Shown here: one piece after another, positions 9,081 through 18,121 of the stretch | How the letters are laid out: each line of letters opens with the position of its first letter | How positions within the stretch are numbered: position 1 is the stretch's first letter | Assembly (NCBI GenBank): GCA_964472315.1 | Contig: CAYYJS010000011.1 | Location: 16,267-80,266 of the forward strand | From: CAYYJS01 sp964472315 | GTDB taxonomy: Bacteria; Verrucomicrobiota; Kiritimatiellia; UBA8416 | Direction: 5' to 3' | Length of the DNA: 64,000 nucleotides | Program-made: the position numbers and the translations under genes | Notes under the pieces: generated by a model | The model's input: the letters and a program-made list of their open reading frames with translations, nothing else | Told to the model about the DNA's origin: nothing | The model's database searches: none

Positions 9081-9554
9081 TCACCCCAAGAGGGCTTGAA
9101 GGAGGGGGTTGTTCCAGAGGCGACGGGCTTTGGATTCGAACTGCTGGAGGTGCTGGATGCGGTCGCGCAGGAATTGCGTCTCGGCGTCTCCATCCAACCC
9201 GGCGAGTTCGGCTTCGGCGCCGGCATAAAGGCGGTCACGATCGGAAAACCGTTTGGACGCCAGTTCCGCAAGGACGTTCTTGAGCACCTTGCCAAACCAG
9301 TCGTTGGCCTCGTAGTAGTCGCGTCGATCCCCCTTGATCCACACCTTCCGAACCGCCCCCCACCCTTCAAGTTGCCGGACACACATGCTCGCGCTGCCCT
9401 TGCTGATCCGCAGCGCATCCTGCATGTCCTGCAACCCTCGGGGCGTTTGGGAAAAGTACAGGTAGGCGTAGAGTTGCCCAACCACCCGACCAAGCCCGAA
9501 GGATTGCGAGGTGGTTCCGGCATCGGCAATGAAGCGTGTGACAAGCGGATTCAT
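9081..9554 (-). CDS. GbsR/MarR-family transcriptional regulator, upstream of the restriction-modification gene
   Basis: A 157-residue protein with a winged helix at residues about 25-85. It contains RVVGQLYAYLYFS, then LQDMQDALRISKGSASMCVRQLEGW (helix-turn-helix) and the wing VRKVWIKGDRRDYYEA. This matches the GbsR branch of MarR-like repressors. The C-terminal 70 residues are helical and probably form the dimer interface. The start ATG has no clear Shine-Dalgarno and lies inside a 33-bp inverted repeat, which suggests self-repression. The restriction-modification gene follows 34 bp downstream on the same strand, so this may time expression of the enzyme, like the controller proteins of other R-M systems. 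That role is inferred from position. Confidence 0.82.
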   Translation of the reverse strand: MNPLVTRFIADAGTTSQSFGLGRVVGQLYAYLYFSQTPRGLQDMQDALRISKGSASMCVRQLEGWGAVRKVWIKGDRRDYYEANDWFGKVLKNVLAELASKRFSDRDRLYAGAEAELAGLDGDAETQFLRDRIQHLQQFESKARRLWNNPLLQALLG

Positions 9555-9584
9555 TCGAAAACAACGTTCAATATGTTTTGAATG
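9552..9584 (-). promoter_or_regulatory. Inverted repeat over the GbsR-like gene start: candidate operator
   Basis: On the plus strand CATTCGAAAACA (9552-9563) is mirrored by TGTTTTGAATG (9574-9584), with a 10-bp centre; the arms agree except for one extra G. A second nested repeat, TTCAA-6-TTGAA, lies at 9567-9582. The left arm contains the start codon of the regulator. MarR/GbsR proteins bind such dyads as dimers, so an autoregulatory operator is likely. Confidence 0.5.
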
Positions 9585-9622
9585 ATACCAAGAAAGCCGG
9601 CCAAGGGAAGCGTAACTTCCGG

Positions 9623-11113
9623 TCAGTGGTCCCGTTCCTTGCCGAGGATGACGATACGGAGCGTTCGCAGAATGATCTGGAGGTCGAGGCTGAGCGAAAG
9701 GTTCTTGATGTAGTAGAGATCGTACTCCAGCTTCCGCTTCGCATCCTCGATGGTATGGCCATAGGGATACTGGATCTGCGCCCAGCCCGTAAGCCCTGGC
9801 ATGGCATTCTCCCGTTCGTCGTAGAACGGAATTCGCGCCGCGAGTTGCGCCACAATCTCCGGACGTTCCGGCCGTGGTCCAACGAGGCTCATATCGCCGA
9901 GCAGGATATTCCAGAACTGGGGAAGCTCGTCCAGACGGAACTTGCGCAGAAACCGACCGAACAGCGTGACACGGGGATCGTTCTGAGCCGCCCATACGGC
10001 GCCGCTCGCGCTCTCGGCATCGACGCGCATGGTCCTGAACTTATGGATGCGAAAGACCGTTCCGAACTGCCCGAGACGCTCCTGGCTGTAGATGACCGGC
10101 GAGCGCGGCTCGAACAGTTTGATCAGCACCGCGACCACGAGGCCGATCGGGACGCAGAAGATCCCCGCGATCAGCGCGGCCAGAATGTCCAGAATGCGCT
10201 TCGTGCGCCAGATGATCGGCCAGCTCGATTCCATGCCGGCGGATGCGATCTTATCCTCGTCCAGCAGTTCCAACGGCGTCCTGCCGCTGTAGATTTCCGC
10301 CACGGTCAACGCCGGCAGGACTTCGATACCGGCAAAACGGAGCCGTCGCAACTGGCTGTAGGCGCCGGCAACCCGGTGTGCGTCAAGATCGCCGATGATC
10401 ACGAGGTTCGCCCCCAGTCCGGTCACGACCTGGCGCAGTTCGTTCGGCCCGCACGCAATGGCGGGCAGACCGTCGACAATCGCGGAACGGGGCACGGGGG
10501 CGGCATCGGAAAGCACGGCACGGGAAGTCGGCGGCGGCGCCACGGGCATCGCCCCCCCGACCGCCGGACCGGCCGCGGGCGGCGCGAAGCTGATCCAGGC
10601 AACGGTGCGGTGCGGCGGCAGAATGAAGGGGTTCTCGATCATCCGCCGGAGTTGGGCGGCAAGGTCGCCGCATCCGATGATGACAACCCGCTGGGTGAGC
10701 AACCCGCTCCCGAAAATCGAGCGATAGGCAATCAGCCGCAGCAGCAACGACAACGCGCTGTACATGCCGATGGCCAGAAAGAGGACGCCGCGTCCCAGCA
10801 GAATCTTGAACCAGGCGTAAGACGTGACGCTGAGAATAAACATCGCGAAAGCGATGGAGAACACCCACGTCACCAGGAGGTTGAACCGTGACATGGTGTA
10901 CTGGATGCGGTACGCGCCCGCCAGGTAATTGGCGACGATGATGCTGCCGAAGAAAATGACCCATCCATCGACGTGGCCATAGACATACTCGGCCAGCTCG
11001 CCTCGGCCAAACCGCAGTATGACGGCGAGGAAGCAGCTCAGTGCCAGCGCTGCCAGATCGATGGCCACGATCCACAGGCTGTGCGCGCGCGTATGGCTCT
11101 GTCCGACAGACAT
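9623..11113 (-). CDS. Polyprenyl-phosphate sugar phosphotransferase (exopolysaccharide initiation)
   Basis: Starts an exopolysaccharide repeat unit by moving a sugar-1-phosphate to undecaprenyl phosphate at the inner membrane. The 496-residue protein has four hydrophobic segments in the first 125 residues, a CoA-binding-like Rossmann domain (VVIIGCGDLAAQLRR), and another membrane helix near 315-335 (ILAALIAGIFCVPIGLVVAV). The catalytic bacterial sugar transferase domain follows, with YSQERLG, FRIHKFRTM, LDELPQFWNIL and LVGPRPERPE. This is the WbaP/CpsE/WcaJ-like layout. It lies 12 bp downstream of the Wzc-like kinase and is the last gene of exopolysaccharide locus A. The sugar cannot be told from sequence. 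Confidence 0.92.
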   Translation of the reverse strand: MSVGQSHTRAHSLWIVAIDLAALALSCFLAVILRFGRGELAEYVYGHVDGWVIFFGSIIVANYLAGAYRIQYTMSRFNLLVTWVFSIAFAMFILSVTSYAWFKILLGRGVLFLAIGMYSALSLLLRLIAYRSIFGSGLLTQRVVIIGCGDLAAQLRRMIENPFILPPHRTVAWISFAPPAAGPAVGGAMPVAPPPTSRAVLSDAAPVPRSAIVDGLPAIACGPNELRQVVTGLGANLVIIGDLDAHRVAGAYSQLRRLRFAGIEVLPALTVAEIYSGRTPLELLDEDKIASAGMESSWPIIWRTKRILDILAALIAGIFCVPIGLVVAVLIKLFEPRSPVIYSQERLGQFGTVFRIHKFRTMRVDAESASGAVWAAQNDPRVTLFGRFLRKFRLDELPQFWNILLGDMSLVGPRPERPEIVAQLAARIPFYDERENAMPGLTGWAQIQYPYGHTIEDAKRKLEYDLYYIKNLSLSLDLQIILRTLRIVILGKERDH

Positions 11114-11125
11114 TGCGATTCCCGC

Positions 11126-13390
11126 CTATTCCATCGGCAAAAAAGTCTTGCGGAACCAGCGGCCGGCGCGTTCGGCGCGTTTGCGGACGGAGGGGCGGCG
11201 AGACTCGCGCGTTTTGTCGTCGTAGTAGTAGTAGTTGTACCCGTATGTGTAGGCGTTGCTGTAGTAGGCGTAGTTCGGGTACTGGTAGGCGTAGTAAAGA
11301 CTACTGACCTTGTGCATCTCGATGCTGTTCATGACAAGTCCGAGTATGTTCGCATCCTTGAGCATGTCGAGCGAGTACCGGATCATGGGCTTCGGCGTGT
11401 GGTTGACGCGCGCGACATAGAGCACCTGCCCGATGCCCTGAGTGGCAAGAATGACGGTGTCCGTAACACGCAGAACCGGCGAGGTATCGATGAGGATGTA
11501 GTCGTAGTCGTCCTGCACATCCACCAGCATGCCGACAATGTCCGACGACTGCAGAAGTTCGGCGGAATCGTCGATGCTGCTGCCCGATGGCGCGAAAAAC
11601 AGGTTCGGAACGCGGGAAGCCTGGATCACGTCCTTCAGCGAGCCCCGTTCGCGCAGCACATCGGTCACGCCAGGATCGCGTTCGAGTCCCAGCGACCGGT
11701 GCAGACGTCCGCGCCGCAAGTCCATGTCGATCAGAAGCACCCGCTTGTCCATCTGGGCGATCATGATCGCCATGTTCAGGGCCGTCAGGGTCTTGCCTTC
11801 GCGGGAATCGGCGCTCGTGATGATCAGGATTTTCTCGTTCGACTTCTGAAGTTCGGCCAGGACGCTGGTACGCAACGCACGGTAGGCTTCGATGGCGCCG
11901 GTCGAGTGCTCCTCGGTCACGATGGGGCGAATGGCGCTCTCGAGGCCGCTGTGCGCCCAGTACGGCACGCCGCCGAGGAACCGGACACCGATGATCTCCT
12001 CCACATCCTTGACTGACTGGATTTTGTTGTCGATGACCTGCAGGAAGAAAGCCAGCCCGAAACCGGAACCTAAGCCGGCCACGAGGGCGACAAGCAGAAT
12101 CTTCAACGGGTCAGGCCAGATCGGCGTCTCCGGCGATCCGATCTCGTCGGGCTTGAAATGCTCGGCCTTGAGTTCCTCCGTAACGCGCATGTCGTGGAGG
12201 CGTTCGTAGAGGATGTTGTAGTGCGATTCGAACCGGTCAACCACTTTGGAGAGGCGCTTGTATTCCGCCTGGCGCAGGCTCGCCATCAGGTTCTTCGACT
12301 GCCACTTGTACTCGGCCGACTCCAGCGCATCGAGCTGTATCTTGAGCGCTTGCTGTCGGTCCTGCAGGTTCCGCAACTGAATCTCGGCCGCGGCGGAGAG
12401 CGAGGCTTGGATCTCCTGTATCTTCTCCCGGATCTCGCGCAGCTTCGGGTGGTCTTCCTTCAGGACGGCGGCCAGCTCGGACTGCTCCTTCTGAAGCAGC
12501 AGGAGCCTCACGCGCAGATCCTGGAACCCGCGCAACTCCGACTCCATGTTCTGGTCATCCCCTTTATCCATGTTCGCGGCGACATTCCGCGCCGTCGTGT
12601 CTTCTTCGGTAATCGGCGCCACATCTCCGGTGGCTTTCGTGAGCGCGCCGACGCCAGCGATTACGGCGGCGTTGGCATCCGAAAGCCGCGGGTACTGGGC
12701 CTCGATCATCAGCAGCTCGGTGGTGAGCTGATTCTTCCGGCTCATGAGCGCCATGAGGTAGCTGCTTTCCATCGAACCTTTGGCCTCGACACGCGCGATG
12801 TCATGCAACCGCTGATACTCGATAACATCGTCCTCCGCCGTGCGGATTTGTTCCGCCAGCTTCTGCAATTCGTCCTCGAGTATCTGGGCCGCGGCATCGC
12901 GTGCCTGCCGCTGCACGCTCTCCCATTCGTTGCGATGCTCCTCGACCAGCCGATCGAGGAACGCGCGCCCGTAATCGCGGTTGCCGGATCCCACGCTCAC
13001 TTTGACCATGGGATTGACGCCGCGGGACTGCGCCACCGATACGGAGGGAAACATGTGACGGCGCCCGCCCACGCGCTCGGCCCAGGGGTCCACCAGCGCG
13101 TCCACGACGCGATTGTGAAGCTTCGGGTTCTCGATCATGTATGTATGGGTGCGCAGCGATGTCCATTCCGTCGTGTCCCGACTGACGGTCAGCAGCGGGT
13201 CGCGATAAATCATGATGTTGCAGGAGCTCTCAAACTTCTTGGGCGCCAAATGCACATAGAGTACACCGCCCAAAAGACACCAGAGGAAGCAGACGGCGAT
13301 CATCTGCCAGCGAAAGAGAACGATCCCGAGGTAAAGCCGGAAATCGATCTTGTTCTCTTCGGGGCGTTTCTGAGTTGTCGCTGCGGGCAT
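11126..13390 (-). CDS. Wzc-like polysaccharide copolymerase with C-terminal BY-kinase domain
   Basis: The 754-residue protein controls chain length and export of an exopolysaccharide. The N-terminal Wzz-type domain has a membrane helix at about 27-47, a long periplasmic coiled coil (about 150-400) and a second helix at about 429-452. The C-terminal kinase shows Walker A ADSREGKT at 527-534, Walker A-prime VLLIDMDLRRG at 551-561 and Walker B YILIDTSP at 631-638. The tail (699-723) packs 14 tyrosines into 25 residues and should be the autophosphorylation cluster. It lies between the Wza-like exporter and the sugar transferase, as in many Wzx/Wzy-type clusters, though no Wzx or Wzy was found here. 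Confidence 0.93.
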   Translation of the reverse strand: MPAATTQKRPEENKIDFRLYLGIVLFRWQMIAVCFLWCLLGGVLYVHLAPKKFESSCNIMIYRDPLLTVSRDTTEWTSLRTHTYMIENPKLHNRVVDALVDPWAERVGGRRHMFPSVSVAQSRGVNPMVKVSVGSGNRDYGRAFLDRLVEEHRNEWESVQRQARDAAAQILEDELQKLAEQIRTAEDDVIEYQRLHDIARVEAKGSMESSYLMALMSRKNQLTTELLMIEAQYPRLSDANAAVIAGVGALTKATGDVAPITEEDTTARNVAANMDKGDDQNMESELRGFQDLRVRLLLLQKEQSELAAVLKEDHPKLREIREKIQEIQASLSAAAEIQLRNLQDRQQALKIQLDALESAEYKWQSKNLMASLRQAEYKRLSKVVDRFESHYNILYERLHDMRVTEELKAEHFKPDEIGSPETPIWPDPLKILLVALVAGLGSGFGLAFFLQVIDNKIQSVKDVEEIIGVRFLGGVPYWAHSGLESAIRPIVTEEHSTGAIEAYRALRTSVLAELQKSNEKILIITSADSREGKTLTALNMAIMIAQMDKRVLLIDMDLRRGRLHRSLGLERDPGVTDVLRERGSLKDVIQASRVPNLFFAPSGSSIDDSAELLQSSDIVGMLVDVQDDYDYILIDTSPVLRVTDTVILATQGIGQVLYVARVNHTPKPMIRYSLDMLKDANILGLVMNSIEMHKVSSLYYAYQYPNYAYYSNAYTYGYNYYYYDDKTRESRRPSVRKRAERAGRWFRKTFLPME

Positions 13391-13566
13391 GGGGTGGATC
13401 GGTGGTTAAGGGTTGGGCGCCCAAACGGGTGTGGGGCACGGACTCGTCATCGGACCGCCGTATCGTGTCGTGTCACGCCTCGTATAGCACATGAAGATCA
13501 TATTCATACCGACGCTTACGATTGTAGCGCGGATTGCTTCGGGGACACAAGCACAGAAGACCGTGC

Positions 13567-13584
13567 GACGCCTTCGCTGGCGTC
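13567..13584 (-). terminator. Stem-loop at the end of the Wza-like gene
   Basis: GACGCC and GGCGTC are separated by six bases, giving a perfect 6-bp GC-rich stem that overlaps the stop codon of the export gene. There is no T-run after it. It could slow ribosomes, protect the mRNA end or attenuate read-through across the 190-bp gap before the kinase gene. The gap itself (13391-13582) holds no other feature I can support. Confidence 0.3.
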
Positions 13585-14725
13585 AGTTGAACAGACCGAA
13601 GCGGCGGGCGGGGACGATGACGCGGTCTCCATTCTCGAGCGGAACGTCCTCCTCGGGCGAACCGTTCTTGAGGATTGACGAAGCATCGACCCGGATCTCC
13701 TCTTCCCCGCCGCTCTGAATACGCCGGATGATGCGGATCGCACGCGTATCCGCGAAATCGGGAAAACCCTCCATCTTGAAAATCAGATGCATGAGCGTGC
13801 ATGGCGTCGACGAATCGAAACGGTAGATGCCCTGTCGGTTGACTTCTCCCAGCACGAGGATATCCTTCGGGCCTTCCTGCACGACTTCCTGTTTCGCCTG
13901 CTGAACCACCGAGAACACATAGGCGACATCGCTATTCCAGAGCGAGACATCCGGCACCTGCGGCGTTCCGTCTTCGGCCGTCAGCGAGTAGACCTCACCC
14001 TCCTCGGAAGGCGCCACCGCGGAAAGCATGCCGCCGCGCACGACGCGCACCTTGGCGCCCTTGATGGCCGTGGTGATGCGCCCGGACCGCAGCAGAGCCT
14101 CATTGAGCGAAATCTTATCGCCGCTGCCGATCTTGATGATGCCCGGTTCCTCGACCGCGCCATTGACCGCCACCTTGTCGTAGGATGCGCGAAGGATGCG
14201 GACATTGACGGTGGCCTTGTTGAAAAATCGCGACTCAAGCACCTGCTTGATCTTGTCGGCGGCTTCCGGCTCCGTCATGTTGCGCAGAAATACGGGGCCA
14301 ACGTAGCCCAGATCGACGGCATAGATATCGTTCACGCGGTAACTGCCGTCCAACCCGGGGTCTTCCTTCACACTGACCTGGACGACGGACTCAGGCTGAA
14401 TCGTCACTTCACCAGCCTTGGGGACGGATCCTTCGGCCTCGGGCAGCGGTGCCGGCGGAAGCGCGGAAACGGGCTGGTCGGGACCCAGCCCGCCACGGCC
14501 GTCCATCTCTTCCTTGACGGCACGCTCCGTGGCGAGTTCCTTCATGAAGGCATCCCAGTCAATCCGGCTCGTACGCGTGGCGCGGCATCCCGCCAGGAAA
14601 ACGAGCGCGATACACGGCGCGCAGGCCAGCATATACCGCGTCCGATGACTGAAGGCATGTATGCGCCCTTGCGTGCGACGACATTGAGATGCTCGTCCGC
14701 ATCTAGTGGTTTGTAGCAGCGCCAT
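13583..14725 (-). CDS. Wza-like outer-membrane polysaccharide export lipoprotein
   Basis: Forms the outer-membrane channel through which polysaccharide leaves the cell. A lipobox LAGC lies at residues 44-47 after a hydrophobic stretch (CIALVFLAG). The Poly_export domain follows from VQVSVKEDPGLDGSYRVN, then two SLBB-like segments (VAVNGAVEEPGIIKIGSGD and LVLGEVNRQGIYRFD). The protein ends VENGDRVIVPARRFGLFN, typical of the family. The start at 14725 has AGGA 9 bp upstream but gives a long 31-residue basic lead; the ATG at 14632 would give a standard signal peptide but lacks a clear ribosome-binding site. It pairs functionally with the Wzc-like kinase downstream. Confidence 0.9.
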   Translation of the reverse strand: MALLQTTRCGRASQCRRTQGRIHAFSHRTRYMLACAPCIALVFLAGCRATRTSRIDWDAFMKELATERAVKEEMDGRGGLGPDQPVSALPPAPLPEAEGSVPKAGEVTIQPESVVQVSVKEDPGLDGSYRVNDIYAVDLGYVGPVFLRNMTEPEAADKIKQVLESRFFNKATVNVRILRASYDKVAVNGAVEEPGIIKIGSGDKISLNEALLRSGRITTAIKGAKVRVVRGGMLSAVAPSEEGEVYSLTAEDGTPQVPDVSLWNSDVAYVFSVVQQAKQEVVQEGPKDILVLGEVNRQGIYRFDSSTPCTLMHLIFKMEGFPDFADTRAIRIIRRIQSGGEEEIRVDASSILKNGSPEEDVPLENGDRVIVPARRFGLFN

Positions 14726-14863
14726 ATCAGGGAATCCTGTAGACCGGCTTCGTCTTCCCGTTTCTCACATACCGCATCGTGGCTCCATGGCCACACCCCA
14801 AACCCCTACGCACGGCCAGCTATTATGCGAGCCACCGAGACGATTGCAAGCACGATAATTCGA

Positions 14864-16303
14864 TCAGAATCGGTGAAACCAGACGAGGTTGGCGGCAAGA
14901 ATGTCGCGGGTGTACGTCAGTTCGTCCGCATCGCCGGTCCGGACGGCATGCTCGGCGTAAGCCGTCAGCCGCAGTTTGCGCGTCAGGGGTATCGCGGTGG
15001 AAAGTCGGGTTACCCATGTGTCGTAGTCCGCCGAGAGGTCGGTGTCCACCGCATCGTCGACCGTCATGCTCTCGTTCATGCGCATGCCGTAGGAGGTGAA
15101 GAACTGCAGGGCCACCAGGCGCGAGACCTGTTGGTTGACCGTCAGTTGCGTGATCCAGTCCATGTACCCGGGGCGGACGTCGTCCATGGGGTCGTAGCGC
15201 CGCAGGGATGTGGAGATGCCGCCCGGCAGGGCGCGCGTATCCCACGTCAACCCATAGGTGGCGGCATCGGTACTGTCATACCCGCCCTCGAATGCCTCGC
15301 TGAACGCGCGCGTATACTCGAGTTCGTGCCGCAGGGCCTGCGAAAGACGCGAACGGACCCGGCCGGACCCCGAAATGGAACCGCTGCTTTCGTCGATTTC
15401 GGGATCGCCGCCGCGCGTGCTGGCCACCGCGTAACCGAGGGACGCGGACACGTCGGTCAACTTGGTCACTTGCGCCGAACTGAAGACCGACAGCCCTTCC
15501 CGATAACTGTCGGGACGCGTGTCATCCGACGCCAAGCTCTGCCCGAAATCCGCCCGCACTCCACCCACGACGTACGGGCTGAGCTGACGTTCATAGGCGG
15601 CGCTCTCGGCATACGCCACGTGGCGCTGGGCATCGAAATCGCTCGACGCCGGCACGACATCCATGCGGCTGGCGGACAGTGAAAGGTTGTCGAGTTTGCT
15701 CATCAACCAGTCGAGATCGGCGCCGACGGTGTTCTCGAATCGCTCGTACTCCACGCCGCCATAGCGGTCTTCCAGACCGCGACTGTCGACAAAGTCGGTC
15801 CGGTAGGCCGCGCTGTCGTAGATCCGCATGCGCGTGGACCGCGTCGGTTGAAACTCGGTCGAAAGGTCGGCGAAGATGCCTTCGTCCGAGAAGTCGACAA
15901 TGAACTCGTCCTCCTGAGTCCCCATGGGATAGTGCTCATAGGATACCCGTACGGAGGCCTCCACATCCATGTCGCGGCTCACGATGAGGTAGTTGCGCAG
16001 ACCCAGCGTTGTGACCAGGGGAAAATCGTAACCGTCCTCGCGGATCTCGCCACGCTCGTTGCTGGCCAGAAAATCGGTGCCGTTGCCCGAAAGGCGCACC
16101 CAGCGTACGCCAACGGATTGCGAAAGGGTGACGTCGGAATAGAAGGGCCCGAGACGGATGGTGGCGTAGTCGGGGATGCCCACGTCCCGGTGGTTCGAGA
16201 AGCGTAGCGATTGGGCGACGCCCGGCGAAGCGGCGAGTGACAGGATGACCGCGGCCAACCCAAGACCAACCCTCCGGGCGCGTCGGAACGTGCCGTCACT
16301 CAT
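14864..16303 (-). CDS. Outer-membrane beta-barrel protein of exopolysaccharide locus A
   Basis: A 479-residue protein with a clean signal peptide (RRVGLGLAAVILSLAASPGVAQS) followed by alternating amphipathic strands throughout. It ends LAANLVWFHRF, with the terminal Phe that BAM-dependent barrels carry. No enzymatic motif was seen. The start is 8 bp inside the GT39-like gene end, so the two are coupled. Barrels of this kind, often annotated as surface or porin-like proteins of exopolysaccharide loci, sit beside wza/wzc homologues in many clusters. Its role in export or anchoring is inferred. The 138-bp gap after it (14726-14863) shows nothing further. Confidence 0.78.
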   Translation of the reverse strand: MSDGTFRRARRVGLGLAAVILSLAASPGVAQSLRFSNHRDVGIPDYATIRLGPFYSDVTLSQSVGVRWVRLSGNGTDFLASNERGEIREDGYDFPLVTTLGLRNYLIVSRDMDVEASVRVSYEHYPMGTQEDEFIVDFSDEGIFADLSTEFQPTRSTRMRIYDSAAYRTDFVDSRGLEDRYGGVEYERFENTVGADLDWLMSKLDNLSLSASRMDVVPASSDFDAQRHVAYAESAAYERQLSPYVVGGVRADFGQSLASDDTRPDSYREGLSVFSSAQVTKLTDVSASLGYAVASTRGGDPEIDESSGSISGSGRVRSRLSQALRHELEYTRAFSEAFEGGYDSTDAATYGLTWDTRALPGGISTSLRRYDPMDDVRPGYMDWITQLTVNQQVSRLVALQFFTSYGMRMNESMTVDDAVDTDLSADYDTWVTRLSTAIPLTRKLRLTAYAEHAVRTGDADELTYTRDILAANLVWFHRF

Positions 16304-18023
16304 GCGGGCCGGTCCCGGTCGGGCGCAGGCGGAAGATCCGCAGCACGGTCGAAGCCTGGCCGAAACCATCGATCTGCGCCACTTCCGCATAACGGGTTTG
16401 GAGTATAGCCCAGAGATGGGCCTGTTCGTCAACCGGAAGCTCAGTGATGGATGGGGATCGAATGGCCAGGCCATATGCGCTGAACGCGGCCACCGGTGCA
16501 TCCGTCGAACGCAGCACCGTCTCCATCGCGGCCCGATTCAGTACGTGACGGGCCGCGGCTTGCTCGTCGGTAAACTCGGGGAAATAGCAGAAAGGACCAA
16601 GTTCCATGCCGTCGGGCACGCGCCTGCCCGTCTCGACGGCCAGGTACAGATCCTGGGTCAAGATCGCCGGGGAACGGTTCCTGGCCTCCGCGGCACCGGA
16701 GTTCCGCTGCGCCGAACCGGACACCGACGCGACGGGGGCGGAACTCGCGACGAGTCGCGCCGCGCGACGCAGGCCGGCCAGCGAGCGCTCCGGTCGGAGC
16801 GGCCACCAGATGCGGTCGCGGGGCGCCAGCAACCAGGACTGGAGCAGCGGCGAAGACGCGGCGTGGACTGTCGTCGCCAACGCGAGCGCGAGGCTCGCGA
16901 AGACGGCCATCCGCGTCTCCGGCGGCGGCCACGAGAGGGCCGCCACGCGCGCGGAGATCACGACGGCCAGCAACGGCATGGCGAAGACCTGGTAATCGTC
17001 ATACGGAAACGGCGCCGCGAGGTGGACCAGCGTGATGGCGACAAACGAGACTCGCAACAGGCCTTCAATGTCGGCGGCAGGCGGGGACTCCCGCACGGGC
17101 ACAGGCCAACGCGCCCCGGCGACGGCACACACCAAGGTGGCGGCGAAAAGCGGGAAATAGGCGCCGGCGAGACGCATAACGAAGCCGACCTTATAGGCGC
17201 ACCAGGCGGTCACCGTCCCCGCCTCGCGCAGGCCATGGTAGTCCAGCAGACCGAAACGCACGGCATCGGGAGCGGCGACGACGAAAGGAAGAAACACCAT
17301 CGCCAGCCCGACGAGACCGCCGAGGGCGAAGCCCGTCACGGGATTCCACGCCCGGCGCGCGCCGCCCTCCCCGTTCGCGGCCGCCCGCCGACCGAACAGC
17401 AACCACGCGGCGACGACGGGAAGCAGGATGCCGGCGGAGAGCCGGACACCGGTGGCCAGCGCAAGACAGAACCCGGCCGCGAATGGCAGGCGCGCGCTCC
17501 CGCGTGTCGTGGATCGAAGTCCGCCCGACAGGCAAAGGAAGCCGGCCATGACCAGTGTCGACGTCAGGGCATACGTCTTCACCATGCTGGTGAAATAAGC
17601 ATGGTAAAGGTTGCAGCCGAGAAACGCGAAAGGCAGGAACATCGCGACCCGGGCCTGGCGGACAGATGATGGACCGGTGCACAGGCGGGCGGCCAGACGA
17701 CCGGCGAGAAACAGGGAGAGAACGCCGAGGGCCGCCGTGAACAGGCGCCCGCCCAGGACGCCGAAAACCGCGACAAGCGGATTCGCCGCCGCATACACGT
17801 ACGCCATTAACGGGCCTTGCGTACTGGCAAAATCGATGAACGGATGCCGGCCTTCGGCGACCTGGCGGCCGGCATACAGGTACCACCCTTCATCCTGGTT
17901 CAACTCGCCGAACCAGACGGCGACGGCATAGACCGCCACCGTCGCCGCGAGTGCCGGAAGCAGGATGCCGCTCGCGCGCCATCCCCGGCCCCAGCCCGTA
18001 CGCGACGAATCCGACGAGTGCAT
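16296..18023 (-). CDS. GT39-like membrane glycosyltransferase
   Basis: A 575-residue polytopic membrane protein with about ten hydrophobic segments. After the first helix comes the loop FGELNQDEGWYLYAGRQVAEG. Its adjacent Asp-Glu in the first periplasmic loop is the hallmark of the PMT/ArnT (GT-C, family 39) fold that uses lipid-linked sugars. A soluble C-terminal part (about 440-575) follows. The start MHSSDSSRTGWG is chosen as the last Met before the first helix; longer frames add charged residues. It heads exopolysaccharide locus A and overlaps the beta-barrel gene. It may decorate the polymer or a surface protein; donor and acceptor are unknown. Confidence 0.75.
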   Translation of the reverse strand: MHSSDSSRTGWGRGWRASGILLPALAATVAVYAVAVWFGELNQDEGWYLYAGRQVAEGRHPFIDFASTQGPLMAYVYAAANPLVAVFGVLGGRLFTAALGVLSLFLAGRLAARLCTGPSSVRQARVAMFLPFAFLGCNLYHAYFTSMVKTYALTSTLVMAGFLCLSGGLRSTTRGSARLPFAAGFCLALATGVRLSAGILLPVVAAWLLFGRRAAANGEGGARRAWNPVTGFALGGLVGLAMVFLPFVVAAPDAVRFGLLDYHGLREAGTVTAWCAYKVGFVMRLAGAYFPLFAATLVCAVAGARWPVPVRESPPAADIEGLLRVSFVAITLVHLAAPFPYDDYQVFAMPLLAVVISARVAALSWPPPETRMAVFASLALALATTVHAASSPLLQSWLLAPRDRIWWPLRPERSLAGLRRAARLVASSAPVASVSGSAQRNSGAAEARNRSPAILTQDLYLAVETGRRVPDGMELGPFCYFPEFTDEQAAARHVLNRAAMETVLRSTDAPVAAFSAYGLAIRSPSITELPVDEQAHLWAILQTRYAEVAQIDGFGQASTVLRIFRLRPTGTGPHE

Positions 18024-18121
18024 CCCTGTATCTCCCGACCAGGTTGTTGCGCCATTCGTGTCCGCATCGGTCCCTGGCGCCGACGCGTCTTCCTGCCATC
18101 GACCCCGCGCCCCGCGGATGC

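Noticed and set aside
9047..9544. N-terminal extension of the restriction-modification frame to base 9544
   Set aside because: The extra residues are Ser/Arg/Pro-rich and lie entirely over the GbsR-like gene in another frame; MSDTSLFDSY at 9046 starts the real domain.
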